DNA of 6,550 nucleotides from Prevotellaceae bacterium (GTDB taxonomy: Bacteria > Bacteroidota > Bacteroidia > Bacteroidales > UBA932). A program made the position numbers and the translations under genes. Below are positions 1-6,229 of this stretch, in pieces (the stretch's first letter is position 1; each line of letters opens with the position of its first letter). Below the pieces are notes generated by a model. It saw only the letters and a program-made list of their open reading frames with translations, searched no databases and was not told the DNA's origin. The DNA is taken from the NCBI GenBank assembly GCA_031264875.1, contig JAISDK010000180.1, forward strand, positions 1 to 6,550, read 5' to 3'.

Positions 1-357
1 TCCTGTATGAACACTCAAATGTTTATTCTTAATATTAAGACTGTTCATCCTGTGCCTTATCCATTCCACAGTCATGGCATCAATATCTTTTCTGTCGAAA
101 TCAACTGCCGACACAGTCAATTTCCATGTATCGGGTATTTCTCCATGAAACATTTCCCGAACACGTTCAATCAGTTCCTTCTTTGTAAGGAATTGACCGT
201 TCACCAAGTCCTTTTGCTCTACCCGCACAATCAGGCGGTTATCCCTAAACGAGACTATCTCTGTAGCTATATGTGCATTTTGCCGGTACATTCTCGCAAA
301 AGTGAGAAGTCTATTTTTTGTCTCGTCGCTTAACGGCAGTATTTCAATATTTCTCAT
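1..357 (-). CDS. Partial hypothetical protein, possible HTH regulator (3' end outside window)
   Basis: An ATG at 357 opens a reading frame that stays open for 119 codons to base 1, so the C-terminus lies beyond the left edge. The protein begins MRNIEILPLSDETKNRLLTF and has no signal peptide or membrane segment. Residues 1-95 look like a compact alpha/beta domain. Residues 98-119 (VEWIRHRMNSLNIKNKHLS and onward) read like the start of a helix-turn-helix, as in small Bacteroidetes regulators that carry an N-terminal domain of about 95 residues before an XRE-like HTH. That resemblance is from memory and the recognition helix is outside the window. There is no Shine-Dalgarno sequence; the bases upstream are AT-rich, as usual in Bacteroidetes. 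It is separated from the PH-domain gene by 159 bases. The coding strand is supported by the uninterrupted frame and sensible protein composition; the opposite-strand frame is Cys/His/Phe-rich and implausible. Confidence 0.7.
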   Translation of the reverse strand, partial: MRNIEILPLSDETKNRLLTFARMYRQNAHIATEIVSFRDNRLIVRVEQKDLVNGQFLTKKELIERVREMFHGEIPDTWKLTVSAVDFDRKDIDAMTVEWIRHRMNSLNIKNKHLSVHTG

Positions 358-516
358 ATTATATATTATTTTCAAAAAATGTGCGTATGTAAACGATAAT
401 TAACTTTAGTTGCACCGGGTGTGATACAGTAACTGTTTTTTTTAGTACACAAATTTGGACTATACCCATCTCATTTAATGTAACCCGGAATACATTTTGC
501 GATAGATAAGGATGTT
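358..516. other. Intergenic spacer, AT-rich, no clear signal
   Basis: The spacer lies between the PH-domain gene and the partial left-edge gene. I find no TAnnTTTG promoter motif on the minus strand. A 6-bp inverted pair (CCGGGT at 415-420, ACCCGG at 483-488) is too far apart to be convincing. The short palindrome ACAGTAACTGT at 426-436 runs into eight T on the plus strand. It resembles a tiny terminator, but its stem is weak and no plus-strand gene precedes it. Confidence 0.5.
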
Positions 517-1056
517 CTACCTTCGAATTTGTTCCTTTACTACATTTATAAGATAGAGGTCATTCGGAGCAATTACATATTTTTTTCGGGATGTAACAAC
601 CAGTGTCCAGTTACTGTCACGCCGGGTATAGATATACAGTTTTTCATGAATATCTGTACGAAGTATTCCATAAGTACCAAATGTGCCGTCTGAAGATATT
701 CCGTCAAATACAAGGCCTTTTCTATTAAAAAGGCGGATATCCTGAATTTCTTTCAGCGGTATTTTGATGTCACCCAAATATCTTTTGACGGTTAAATGAG
801 TCTTACTGACTGTATATTTATTTGGAGTACACAATATTCCGGCAAGCATAATTGCAATCCACAGTGGAATACACAAGGCTAAGAATATGCGTATTTCTTT
901 CGGAAAACCGGGTTGCCGGAATACCGATATGAAAATGCAAAACATCATAAAAGGTATAAAACAGACTATTACTGTTTTTAACCATGCTCTTAAATCCTGT
1001 GTTGATTTACTGGTAAATATAATTTCTTCCGCCTGACATTCGGTTTTAAATTTCAT
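517..1056 (-). CDS. Small membrane protein with bacterial PH-like domain
   Basis: This is a 179-residue protein with two hydrophobic helices, at about residues 27-46 (KTVIVCFIPFMMFCIFISVF) and 56-76. They form a hairpin anchor. A soluble beta-rich domain follows, from residue 79 to the end: NKYTVSKTHLTVKRYLGDIKIPLKEIQDIRLF, then a Gly-rich GTFGTYGILRT stretch, then LYIYTRRDSNWTLVVTSRKKYVIAPND. That order (YxV-x-LxV, IPLxEIxxIR, Gly-rich turn, YVIxPxD) is the pattern of bacterial PH-like (bPH) domains; ligand and function are unknown. I chose the ATG at 1056 (MKFKTECQAEE) over an in-frame TTG at 1089, because the 11 extra residues would be basic, unlike the family, and TTG starts are rare here. 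The gene stands alone downstream of the 1093-1144 inverted repeat. Base composition looks more AT-rich than etfA. It could be cotranscribed with etfA by readthrough or have its own unseen promoter. Confidence 0.82.
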   Translation of the reverse strand: MKFKTECQAEEIIFTSKSTQDLRAWLKTVIVCFIPFMMFCIFISVFRQPGFPKEIRIFLALCIPLWIAIMLAGILCTPNKYTVSKTHLTVKRYLGDIKIPLKEIQDIRLFNRKGLVFDGISSDGTFGTYGILRTDIHEKLYIYTRRDSNWTLVVTSRKKYVIAPNDLYLINVVKEQIRR

Positions 1057-1092
1057 AGCGCTTAATTTTCTTTTATTTAGAATACACAAGAC

Positions 1093-1144
1093 AGTCGCAA
1101 AGAACCATGTATCTTAGAATTACTGTAACCTGTTCTTTGCGACT
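1093..1144. repeat. Perfect 13-bp inverted repeat with 26-base centre
   Basis: AGTCGCAAAGAAC at 1093-1105 is matched exactly by its reverse complement GTTCTTTGCGACT at 1132-1144. The centre (1106-1131) has no obvious structure. The element lies 58 bases past the etfA stop and 36 bases before the PH-domain start. In minus-strand RNA it would form a 13-bp stem with a large loop. No T-tract follows, so it is not a typical intrinsic terminator. It may be an operator for a dimeric regulator, a leader structure of the PH-domain gene, an RNA-stabilising 3' hairpin for the etf transcript, or a remnant of a small mobile element. Confidence 0.75.
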
Positions 1145-1202
1145 TCCTGCCCTGCGAAAAAGGACGTCAAGCGTTTTCAGCTTTCGGTTCTTAACTTCTT
1201 TT

Positions 1203-2219
1203 TTATTTTGAGTTTGCCTTATAATACTTAATCATCCTGGGGATTACTGTTGAAAGGTCGCCAAGGATAGAATAATCGGCAATTTGATTTATCGGAGCGT
1301 TAGGGTCGCTGTTGATAGAAATAATCATTGCCGACTCCTGCATACCGGCAGTATGCTGTACCTGACCCGATATTCCGCAGGCGATATACAGTTTCGGACG
1401 TACCGTAACGCCTGTTTGACCTACCTGACGGGCATGGTCGGCATAACCGGCATCCACTGCCGCGCGTGAAGCTCCCACCTCGCCGCCGAGTACGGAAGCA
1501 AGTTCAAACAGCAAGTCAAAATTTTCTCTCGAACCGACGCCATAACCTCCCGAAACAATTATCGGAGCGCCCTTGATGTCAATTTTACGTTCTTCAAGAT
1601 GACGCTCGATTATCGAGATGACAAAATCCTCATCTCTGACATACTTATTTACATCCAGCATTTTCACTTCGCCGGGTTTCGCATACGCAAGTTTTTCCCT
1701 GCGCATCACGCCCTCGCGAACCGTGGCCATTTGCGGACGATGGTCGGGATTGATGATTGTGGCGATGATATTTCCTCCGAAAGCGGGACGGATTTGAAGC
1801 AGCAAGTTTTTGTATTCGTTACCTTTAGTATCTTTATGGTCGCCAATTTCGAGACTTGTACAGTCGGCAGTAAGTCCGCTTTTCAGGGCGGAGGAAACGC
1901 GCGGAGCGAGGTCACGTCCCAGAGAAGAAGCGCCAAACAGAGCAATCTGAGGTTTTTCGTCCCTGAACAGTCCTACAACAATAGACGTGTGAGGCAGTGT
2001 ACGGTATGGAGCCAGACGTTCATCGTCGGCCAGATGCACAATATCTGCGCCGTAGGCGTACAATTCCTTTTCGATACCCAACAGCTGATGCCCTATAACC
2101 AAAGCTTCGAGTTTGCAATTCAGCTGTTTTGCCAGTTCCCGCCCTTTTGTGAGCAATTCGAGGCTCACATCGGCAATTTTGCCTTTCTCGGTTTCACAGT
2201 AAACAAAAATATTATTCAT
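1203..2219 (-). CDS. etfA: Electron transfer flavoprotein subunit alpha
   Basis: This is the alpha subunit of the soluble, cytoplasmic heterodimeric flavoprotein that carries electrons between acyl-CoA or related dehydrogenases and downstream acceptors. The 338 residues match the usual length. The N-terminal adenine-nucleotide-alpha-hydrolase-like domain spans about 1-190 (NNIFVYCE; IALFGASSLGRDLAPRVSS at 92-110; LTADCTSL at 116-123; QIRPAFGGN at 142-150). The C-terminal FAD-binding domain begins at IIVSGGYGVGS (220-230) and contains GASRAAVDAG (249-258), RQVGQTG (264-270) and the ETF-alpha signature around LYIACGISGQVQHTAGMQES (277-296). The start is the ATG at 2219; a TTG two codons upstream is not needed. 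It begins 12 bases after the stop of the acidic gene, clearly the same transcript. It appears intact, with no truncation or lost motif. The TVREGVM segment and overall style resemble anaerobic, clostridial-type ETFs. Confidence 0.96.
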   Translation of the reverse strand: MNNIFVYCETEKGKIADVSLELLTKGRELAKQLNCKLEALVIGHQLLGIEKELYAYGADIVHLADDERLAPYRTLPHTSIVVGLFRDEKPQIALFGASSLGRDLAPRVSSALKSGLTADCTSLEIGDHKDTKGNEYKNLLLQIRPAFGGNIIATIINPDHRPQMATVREGVMRREKLAYAKPGEVKMLDVNKYVRDEDFVISIIERHLEERKIDIKGAPIIVSGGYGVGSRENFDLLFELASVLGGEVGASRAAVDAGYADHARQVGQTGVTVRPKLYIACGISGQVQHTAGMQESAMIISINSDPNAPINQIADYSILGDLSTVIPRMIKYYKANSK

Positions 2220-2231
2220 TATCAAAAACTA

Positions 2232-2774
2232 TTATTCCGTATAAAAATCAATTTCATCTATTTTTTCAAAATACTTAGCGACTTTTTCACCATATTTCGC
2301 CTCCATCTCTTTCCAGTCGTCGCCTTGCAGAATCAGCAAAGAGTGAACATTATCCTCATTCAGGCTTATTTTCATAGCCCTGATTTCGAAATCGGGTTTA
2401 ATCATCTCATTGAATTTCCTGATAATAGCGTACCCGCCGTCATGGGAATCCAGCACATGCCGGTCTTCATCAATATAAATGACCGGACTGTTATCTTCAT
2501 AATCGGCATCAACATCGTAGGGAAGATATTCATCAGCAAGAACATTTACCATTTCGCAGTAATCGTCGTCGGTAGTCATCGGTATTGTGAAAAGGATTTC
2601 GAACAGTTCTTCCGCATCAAAATCTTCAATATCAGTACGCTCGTCAAATTCGGGATCATCGTCATCATCCTCGTCCGGCGCTATAAATTCATTAATTTCT
2701 TCTTTGTATAAGTCGAGATATTTTTCAGGTTCTCCGTCGAATAAAATCTTAATATCATTTTGTGAAGGTATCAT
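2232..2774 (-). CDS. Unrecognised highly acidic protein between etfB and etfA
   Basis: I do not recognise this 180-residue protein. It is strikingly acidic: by my count 56 Asp/Glu against 15 Lys/Arg. It has an Asp/Glu run at residues 34-40 (DEDDDDD) inside a low-complexity stretch (about 33-60), which is probably disordered. The flanking parts look folded: residues 1-31 are amphipathic, residues 98-156 contain SPVIYIDEDRHVL, GGYAIIRKFNEMI and VHSLLILQGDDW, and the C-terminus (157-176) looks helical. There is no signal peptide, membrane helix or recognisable catalytic motif, so it is probably cytoplasmic. The start is the ATG at 2774. It sits 32 bases after the etfB stop and 12 bases before the etfA start, so it must be cotranscribed with both. 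A partner, chaperone or regulator role toward the flavoprotein is conceivable but rests on position only. It may equally be an unrelated insertion. Confidence 0.85.
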   Translation of the reverse strand: MIPSQNDIKILFDGEPEKYLDLYKEEINEFIAPDEDDDDDPEFDERTDIEDFDAEELFEILFTIPMTTDDDYCEMVNVLADEYLPYDVDADYEDNSPVIYIDEDRHVLDSHDGGYAIIRKFNEMIKPDFEIRAMKISLNEDNVHSLLILQGDDWKEMEAKYGEKVAKYFEKIDEIDFYTE

Positions 2775-2806
2775 ATCTGTATGTATTAAATTATGTTATA
2801 TCTATA

Positions 2807-3682
2807 TTAGCCTATTGTATGGTTAGCAATAAGTTCTTTCATCAAAGATTCCATATCGGTGTCGGCATCGCTGAGTTTTTTCGATTCCTTAACCTGAAAT
2901 ACGACATTTTTAATTGCTTTCACTTTTGTCGGGGAACCTTTAAGGCCAAACTGTTCTTCTTCGCCGTCGATATCCGATACTCCCCATTCGGGAATATTCA
3001 GGTACGACCTTAACTGATGAAACTCTATATAATCTCCGTCCTGAGTTTGCAGCTCGCTGACGGTCTTGGCATGCTTGTATTTCATCAGGCATTTGGCATT
3101 TCGGGGACGGCACGACGGAGCCGAGGCATTGACAGTAAGCACCAAAGGCAGTTTGCCTTCGACAGTTTCCACTCCGTGTTCCAGACGGCGTAAAACCGCT
3201 ATTCTGTTATTTTCGCATGAAAAAACTTCTTCTACATAAGTTATTTGCGGCAAGCCGAGCTTTTCGGCAACCTGTGGTCCAACCTGAGCAGTATCACCGT
3301 CAATTGCCTGACGTCCTGCGACTATCAAGTCCGGTTTTATTTTTTTTATTGCACACGCAATTGCATACGAAGTAGCCAGTGTATCGGCGCCGGCAAATTT
3401 TCTGTCGGTCAAAAGAATACCGCCGTCGGCTCCCCGAAACAGTCCTTCACGGATAATATCGGCAGCCCGTCCCGGTCCCATTGTAAGCAATTCCACGGTT
3501 GTTCCGGGATTACTGTCCTTCAATCTCAGCGCCAGTTCAAGTGCGTGCAAGTCTTCGGGATTGAAAATTGCAGGCAAAGCAGCACGATTAACTGTTCCTT
3601 CGGCTGTCATGGCATCCTTGCCAACGTTCCGCGTGTCGGGAACCTGTTTTGCTAAAACAACTATCTTTAAGGGTTTAGTCAT
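2807..3682 (-). CDS. etfB: Electron transfer flavoprotein subunit beta
   Basis: This is the beta subunit that pairs with EtfA and binds the second nucleotide (AMP in classical ETFs, a second FAD in bifurcating ones). It has 291 residues, longer than the roughly 250 of mitochondrial-type EtfB. The N-terminus KIVVLAKQVPDT (6-17) is typical. Residues 63-90 (VELLTMGPGRAADIIREGLFRGAD) and 96-109 (FAGADTLATSYAIA) build the nucleotide-binding fold. The family signature is GRQAIDGDTAQVGPQVAEKL (123-142) followed by PQITYVEEV. The GDTAQVGP form, with DTLATSY upstream, resembles clostridial bifurcating EtfB rather than the mitochondrial type; this is a motif-level inference. The extra length falls in a charged C-terminal extension (about 237-285). 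The start is the ATG at 3682. It lies 60 bases after the DUF3467 stop and I see no promoter between them, so it probably belongs to the same operon. Confidence 0.96.
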   Translation of the reverse strand: MTKPLKIVVLAKQVPDTRNVGKDAMTAEGTVNRAALPAIFNPEDLHALELALRLKDSNPGTTVELLTMGPGRAADIIREGLFRGADGGILLTDRKFAGADTLATSYAIACAIKKIKPDLIVAGRQAIDGDTAQVGPQVAEKLGLPQITYVEEVFSCENNRIAVLRRLEHGVETVEGKLPLVLTVNASAPSCRPRNAKCLMKYKHAKTVSELQTQDGDYIEFHQLRSYLNIPEWGVSDIDGEEEQFGLKGSPTKVKAIKNVVFQVKESKKLSDADTDMESLMKELIANHTIG

Positions 3683-3742
3683 AATATTTATCTAATAATT
3701 AATCTATATTTCATTAACTTAATGCTATGGCATCGTCACCAG

Positions 3743-4054
3743 TCATGCCTGCCGGTTTGATCCGCCGAAATTCATGGGCATTACGCGCCCCTGCTTTTCA
3801 TCTATTTTTATTGTACCGTGAATTGATTCATACTTCGATACATTGTCCTGCAAAGCCAACAGCAATCTTTTTGCATGTTCGGGCGTCAGGATAATTCTGC
3901 TTTTGACTTTGGCCTTCGGTATTCCCGGCATTATCCGGGCAAAATCCAGCACAAATTCCGATGAAGAATGTGCGATTATTGCCAGGTTTGAATAAATTCC
4001 CTGTGCCACTTCCTCGGTTAGTTCGATGTTTATTCCTGTCTGATCTTCCATCAT
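3743..4054 (-). CDS. DUF3467 family protein
   Basis: This is a 103-residue cytoplasmic protein of a family widespread in Bacteroidetes. The core matches what I know of DUF3467: ELTEEVAQGIYSNLAIIAHS (11-30), SSEFVLDFARIMPGIPKAKV (31-50), then KSRIILTPEHAKRLLLALQD (51-70) and NVSKYESIHG (71-80), ending with a Met/Pro/Gly tail (VMPMNFGG). The molecular function is unknown; the fold is expected to be a small alpha/beta unit that may oligomerise. No catalytic residues stand out. Two adjacent in-frame ATG codons (4054 and 4051) could serve as start; the first is taken. There is no Shine-Dalgarno sequence. It lies 51 bases after the pyrophosphatase stop and 60 before etfB, in the presumed operon. 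In other Bacteroidetes I recall this family beside rpoC, so the present context differs. Confidence 0.9.
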   Translation of the reverse strand: MMEDQTGINIELTEEVAQGIYSNLAIIAHSSSEFVLDFARIMPGIPKAKVKSRIILTPEHAKRLLLALQDNVSKYESIHGTIKIDEKQGRVMPMNFGGSNRQA

Positions 4055-4105
4055 ATTTTCATTTTATATCATTAACAATCATTTTACTATATCTGTATTA
4101 TATAT

Positions 4106-4780
4106 CTATATTCCGGGGTTTAACATTCCGTCAAGGCTGAAACGGGTTCTATAGTCCTGTATCGAACGTTCAATGATTTCGTGCGCTTCCATCATTCCAT
4201 AAGTCGATACAAGTTCGCATTTGGGCTTGACGACTCCGGGAATATCCTTATAGGTTATAAAATAATGCTTTAAACGTTCGAGAACATAGCTTGGAATGTC
4301 TGAAATATCACTGTAGTCACCGTAAACGGCATCGTTGTCCATCACGGCAATCAACTTGTCATCAGCCTGATTGCCGTCGATAAGCCTGAATCCGCCTATC
4401 GGGCGCGCCTTAACCAGTATGTCGCCATGACTGATAACCTTCTCCGTTAAAACACATATATCTATCGGGTCTCCATCGCCGTTGATGTCGAACCGCTGAA
4501 GAAGATTTCTGCTTATTTCCGCAACTAACTCGCCACAATACGTTTGCGGAATAAATCCGTAGAGAGCGGGGATAACGTTGGAATACTTCTGAGGACGGTC
4601 TATGCGAAGATATCCGCTTATTTTATCTACTTCGTATTTCACCGTATCGGTGGGCACTATCTCGATAAAGCAAGTGACCACTTTTGGCGCTTCCTTTCCG
4701 AAACTTATTCCATGCCAGGGATGAGATTTGTACCTCATGCCCATTAATCGTCCAACTATGGGGTCGAAAGAATCGTACAT
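4106..4780 (-). CDS. ppa: Soluble inorganic pyrophosphatase, family I variant
   Basis: The enzyme hydrolyses PPi to two phosphates in the cytoplasm with Mg2+, pulling biosynthetic and acyl-CoA-forming reactions forward. The 224 residues exceed E. coli Ppa (about 175) through an N-terminal extension containing HPWHGIS (20-26) and a longer C-terminus. By eye alignment with the E. coli enzyme, active-site residues are K48 and E50 (in VKYEVDK), R62 (IDR), Y74 (LYGF), D102/D104/D107 in the signature DGDPIDI, D135/D140/D141 and K142 (IDGNQADDKL), and Y177-K178 (TYKD). The position of E. coli Tyr51 is Ile70 here. LYGFIPQTYC and ICVLTEK are typical of a divergent bacterial/protist subfamily, so this looks like a working member of that branch. 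The start ATG at 4780 lies 16 bases after the batE-like stop, indicating translation from a shared mRNA. Confidence 0.94.
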   Translation of the reverse strand: MYDSFDPIVGRLMGMRYKSHPWHGISFGKEAPKVVTCFIEIVPTDTVKYEVDKISGYLRIDRPQKYSNVIPALYGFIPQTYCGELVAEISRNLLQRFDINGDGDPIDICVLTEKVISHGDILVKARPIGGFRLIDGNQADDKLIAVMDNDAVYGDYSDISDIPSYVLERLKHYFITYKDIPGVVKPKCELVSTYGMMEAHEIIERSIQDYRTRFSLDGMLNPGI

Positions 4781-4796
4781 ATCAACATTCTCAATT

Positions 4797-5561
4797 TTAA
4801 ATGATTTCAGCGCTTTCTCTTGGTATCCAGCCTTGACTTTTACCGTCGTCGAGCATTATTCTGTAATAATTTCCCTGTTTATCTATAATTCTTACTTTCA
4901 AGCCTTCGTGAATGATAAACAAATCGGATCCCGAATTATTCGGCGTGCTTTTAACCACAACTTCAGTTGAAAATATAATAGCTTCCGAACGGTTTAATGT
5001 CTGATTCCGTTGCCGGTATCCAAGATAGAACGAGGCGGCGCTCAACAGCAGGAACAGACAGAAGGCTGTAAATGACAGTTTTCTTATTCTGGACGTCTGC
5101 GAAAAAATAAAAAACGACAGCAGCAGCAGCGACAATACTGTCAGCGTTAAAAACACTATCGACCAGGTATTTCCCGCAAAGACATTCATCGTGTCATCCA
5201 GCCATGTCGTTATAAAAACATCCTGAACTTCGTCGATTTTATCAATTTGCATGGCTTTCACAAAATCCAGATTGTGAAGTATGTCGGGATTTGCGGGAGC
5301 AAGGCGACGCGCTCTTTCGTAGTTCAAATGCGCTGCTCCCAATAAATTCTGTTTAAAACAGGCATTTCCGAGATTAAAATATATTTCGGCAGATTCTCCA
5401 TTTTCGTTTAAAATCTGCTCATACAAATGTGCTGCTTCCTGATAGTTGCCATTGGAATAATGGCTGTTGGCTCTGTTCCACAAGGTATCGGCGGGAACTT
5501 CGCCGGCAATAACAAATGTTATTGATATTAAGAACATTGAAACTAAACTTATAAATCTCAT
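4797..5561 (-). CDS. batE: BatE-like TPR and SH3 domain membrane protein
   Basis: This is a 254-residue exported, membrane-anchored protein. A signal peptide covers about residues 1-19 (MRFISLVSMFLISITFVIAG). Two TPR motifs follow, at about 25-57 (LWNRANSHYSNGNYQEAAHLYEQIL) and 58-91 (AEIYFNLGNACFKQNLLGAA and onward). A linker leads to two membrane helices (about 133-153 and 163-182), and a C-terminal SH3-like beta domain spans about 194-254, ending YYRIMLDDGKSQGWIPRESAEII. This domain order and length match BatE of the Bacteroides aerotolerance (Bat) operon, whose precise role is unsettled. The TPR part would face the periplasm. It is the first gene after a promoter at 5592-5625, with no batA-D genes adjacent. 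The start is the ATG at 5561, about 25 bases from the predicted transcript start. The name rests on architecture; a generic TPR/SH3 protein is the alternative. Confidence 0.88.
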   Translation of the reverse strand: MRFISLVSMFLISITFVIAGEVPADTLWNRANSHYSNGNYQEAAHLYEQILNENGESAEIYFNLGNACFKQNLLGAAHLNYERARRLAPANPDILHNLDFVKAMQIDKIDEVQDVFITTWLDDTMNVFAGNTWSIVFLTLTVLSLLLLSFFIFSQTSRIRKLSFTAFCLFLLLSAASFYLGYRQRNQTLNRSEAIIFSTEVVVKSTPNNSGSDLFIIHEGLKVRIIDKQGNYYRIMLDDGKSQGWIPRESAEII

Positions 5562-5591
5562 CTAATATATTTTTTAATTAAAAAGCAGGTG

Positions 5592-5625
5592 CAAAATTAT
5601 ATTAATTTTATATATTTGATTCAAA
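5592..5625 (-). promoter_or_regulatory. Bacteroidetes-type promoter for batE-ppa-etf operon
   Basis: On the minus strand TAATTTTG (5599-5592) matches the Bacteroidetes -7 consensus TAnnTTTG. A TTTG at 5625-5622 stands 22 bases upstream, slightly wide for a -33 box. The predicted transcript would start near 5586, giving a leader of about 25 bases before the batE-like ATG. The position just past the preceding gene's terminator makes sense. Confidence 0.6.
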
Positions 5626-5702
5626 AAAAATCTCACAAAGGGATGAAACGACATATCTGCTTTCTTTATCAACCTGACAGTCAAGATAAAAATCCATACA
5701 AC

Positions 5703-5735
5703 AAAAGAGCCGTCCCTGAAAAGGACAGCTCTTTT
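5703..5735 (-). terminator. Intrinsic terminator of the RRM gene
   Basis: The arms are AAAAGAGCCGTCC (5703-5715) and GGACAGCTCTTTT (5723-5735), with a 7-base loop. In the minus-strand RNA all 13 positions pair, one as G-U. In the plus-strand RNA the same position is an A-C mismatch, so the hairpin favours minus-strand transcription. It begins 23 bases after the RRM stop and ends in a U-rich arm, a common Bacteroidetes form. Confidence 0.88.
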
Positions 5736-5758
5736 AAATGTTAACAAAATATCAAATA

Positions 5759-6106
5759 TCAATATCTGTTACTGCGGTTATAACCGCCACGGTTATAGCC
5801 GTCGCCTCCACGATTTCCGCCTGAACGGGCATTATTTGCCGGCGCTTTGTGAGAATGTTCATCTCTTGGACGAGCCTCTGCGACAGAAATTGTCTTTCCA
5901 TCCAGTTCGGATCCGTTCAATGCATTGATTGCCTCCTCCGCAGAATTATCGTTCGACATTTCTACAAATCCGTATCCACGTGAACGACCGGTAAATTTGT
6001 CCGTAATAATTTTGGCCGAAACTACATCGCCATACGCCTCAAAGGCGTTTTGCAACTCTTCGCTTTTGAGTCCGAAACTCAAATTAGCAACGAAAATGTT
6101 TTTCAT
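5759..6106 (-). CDS. RRM-domain RNA-binding protein with Gly/Arg-rich tail
   Basis: This is a 115-residue cytoplasmic single-RRM protein. RNP2 is IFVANL (residues 4-9) and RNP1 is RGYGFVEM (43-50). The aromatic residues Phe5, Tyr45 and Phe47 are the expected RNA-stacking positions. The RRM fold covers about 3-78, ending ISVAEARPR. The tail (about 80-115) is Arg/Gly/Asn/Tyr-rich, with repeated GGNRGGDGYNRGGYNR, like bacterial Rbp proteins of cyanobacteria and Bacteroidetes. Such proteins bind single-stranded RNA and can act as global post-transcriptional regulators; the targets here are unknown. The start ATG at 6106 is preceded by a very U-rich leader and no Shine-Dalgarno sequence. It is monocistronic: its own promoter lies about 125 bases upstream and a strong terminator follows. 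Autoregulation through the U-rich leader is possible but only inferred. Confidence 0.95.
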   Translation of the reverse strand: MKNIFVANLSFGLKSEELQNAFEAYGDVVSAKIITDKFTGRSRGYGFVEMSNDNSAEEAINALNGSELDGKTISVAEARPRDEHSHKAPANNARSGGNRGGDGYNRGGYNRSNRY

Positions 6107-6229
6107 TGTAAAAAAAATTAAAAAAAATATTTAAAACCTATTTTTGATTCAGGAGAGAAAACGGAAGAACTAGATATCTTGTAACAGAAAGGCTAATATC
6201 CTAATTAAACTCATGCACCAAATTGCTCG
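6107..6229 (-). other. Leader (5' UTR) of the RRM gene
   Basis: From the predicted start near 6222 the RNA would carry about 115 untranslated bases. The last 30 (6107-6136) are almost only U and A in the transcript, with runs of eight U. Within it lies a 14-codon reading frame (ATG at 6214, stop at 6170, MSLIRILAFLLQDI), which may be chance. I see no known riboswitch or strong stem. Confidence 0.45.

Noticed and set aside
7..333. Plus-strand frame of 108 codons at the left edge
   Set aside because: Its composition is His/Cys/Phe-rich and implausible, and the opposite strand carries a better continuous protein.
426..443. ACAGTAACTGT followed by eight T, resembling a plus-strand terminator
   Set aside because: The stem is only four pairs and there is no plus-strand gene to terminate.
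1093..1144. Invertible promoter segment bounded by inverted repeats
   Set aside because: The enclosed 26 bases are too short for the known Bacteroides phase-variable promoters and hold no TAnnTTTG motif.
1599..2711. Long plus-strand open frame of 370 codons
   Set aside because: It lies antisense to etfA and the acidic gene, is Phe/Ile/Gln-rich with no family resemblance, and arises from codon bias in the real genes.
2587..2826. Plus-strand Ser-rich frame
   Set aside because: The serine run is the antisense reading of the Asp/Glu codons in the acidic protein.
5611..5618. Plus-strand TATATTTG, matching the -7 promoter consensus
   Set aside because: It is in AT-rich sequence and no plus-strand gene lies downstream.
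5574..5762. Minus-strand frame of 62 codons between the RRM and batE-like genes
   Set aside because: It spans the terminator hairpin and the downstream promoter, so it is very unlikely to be translated.
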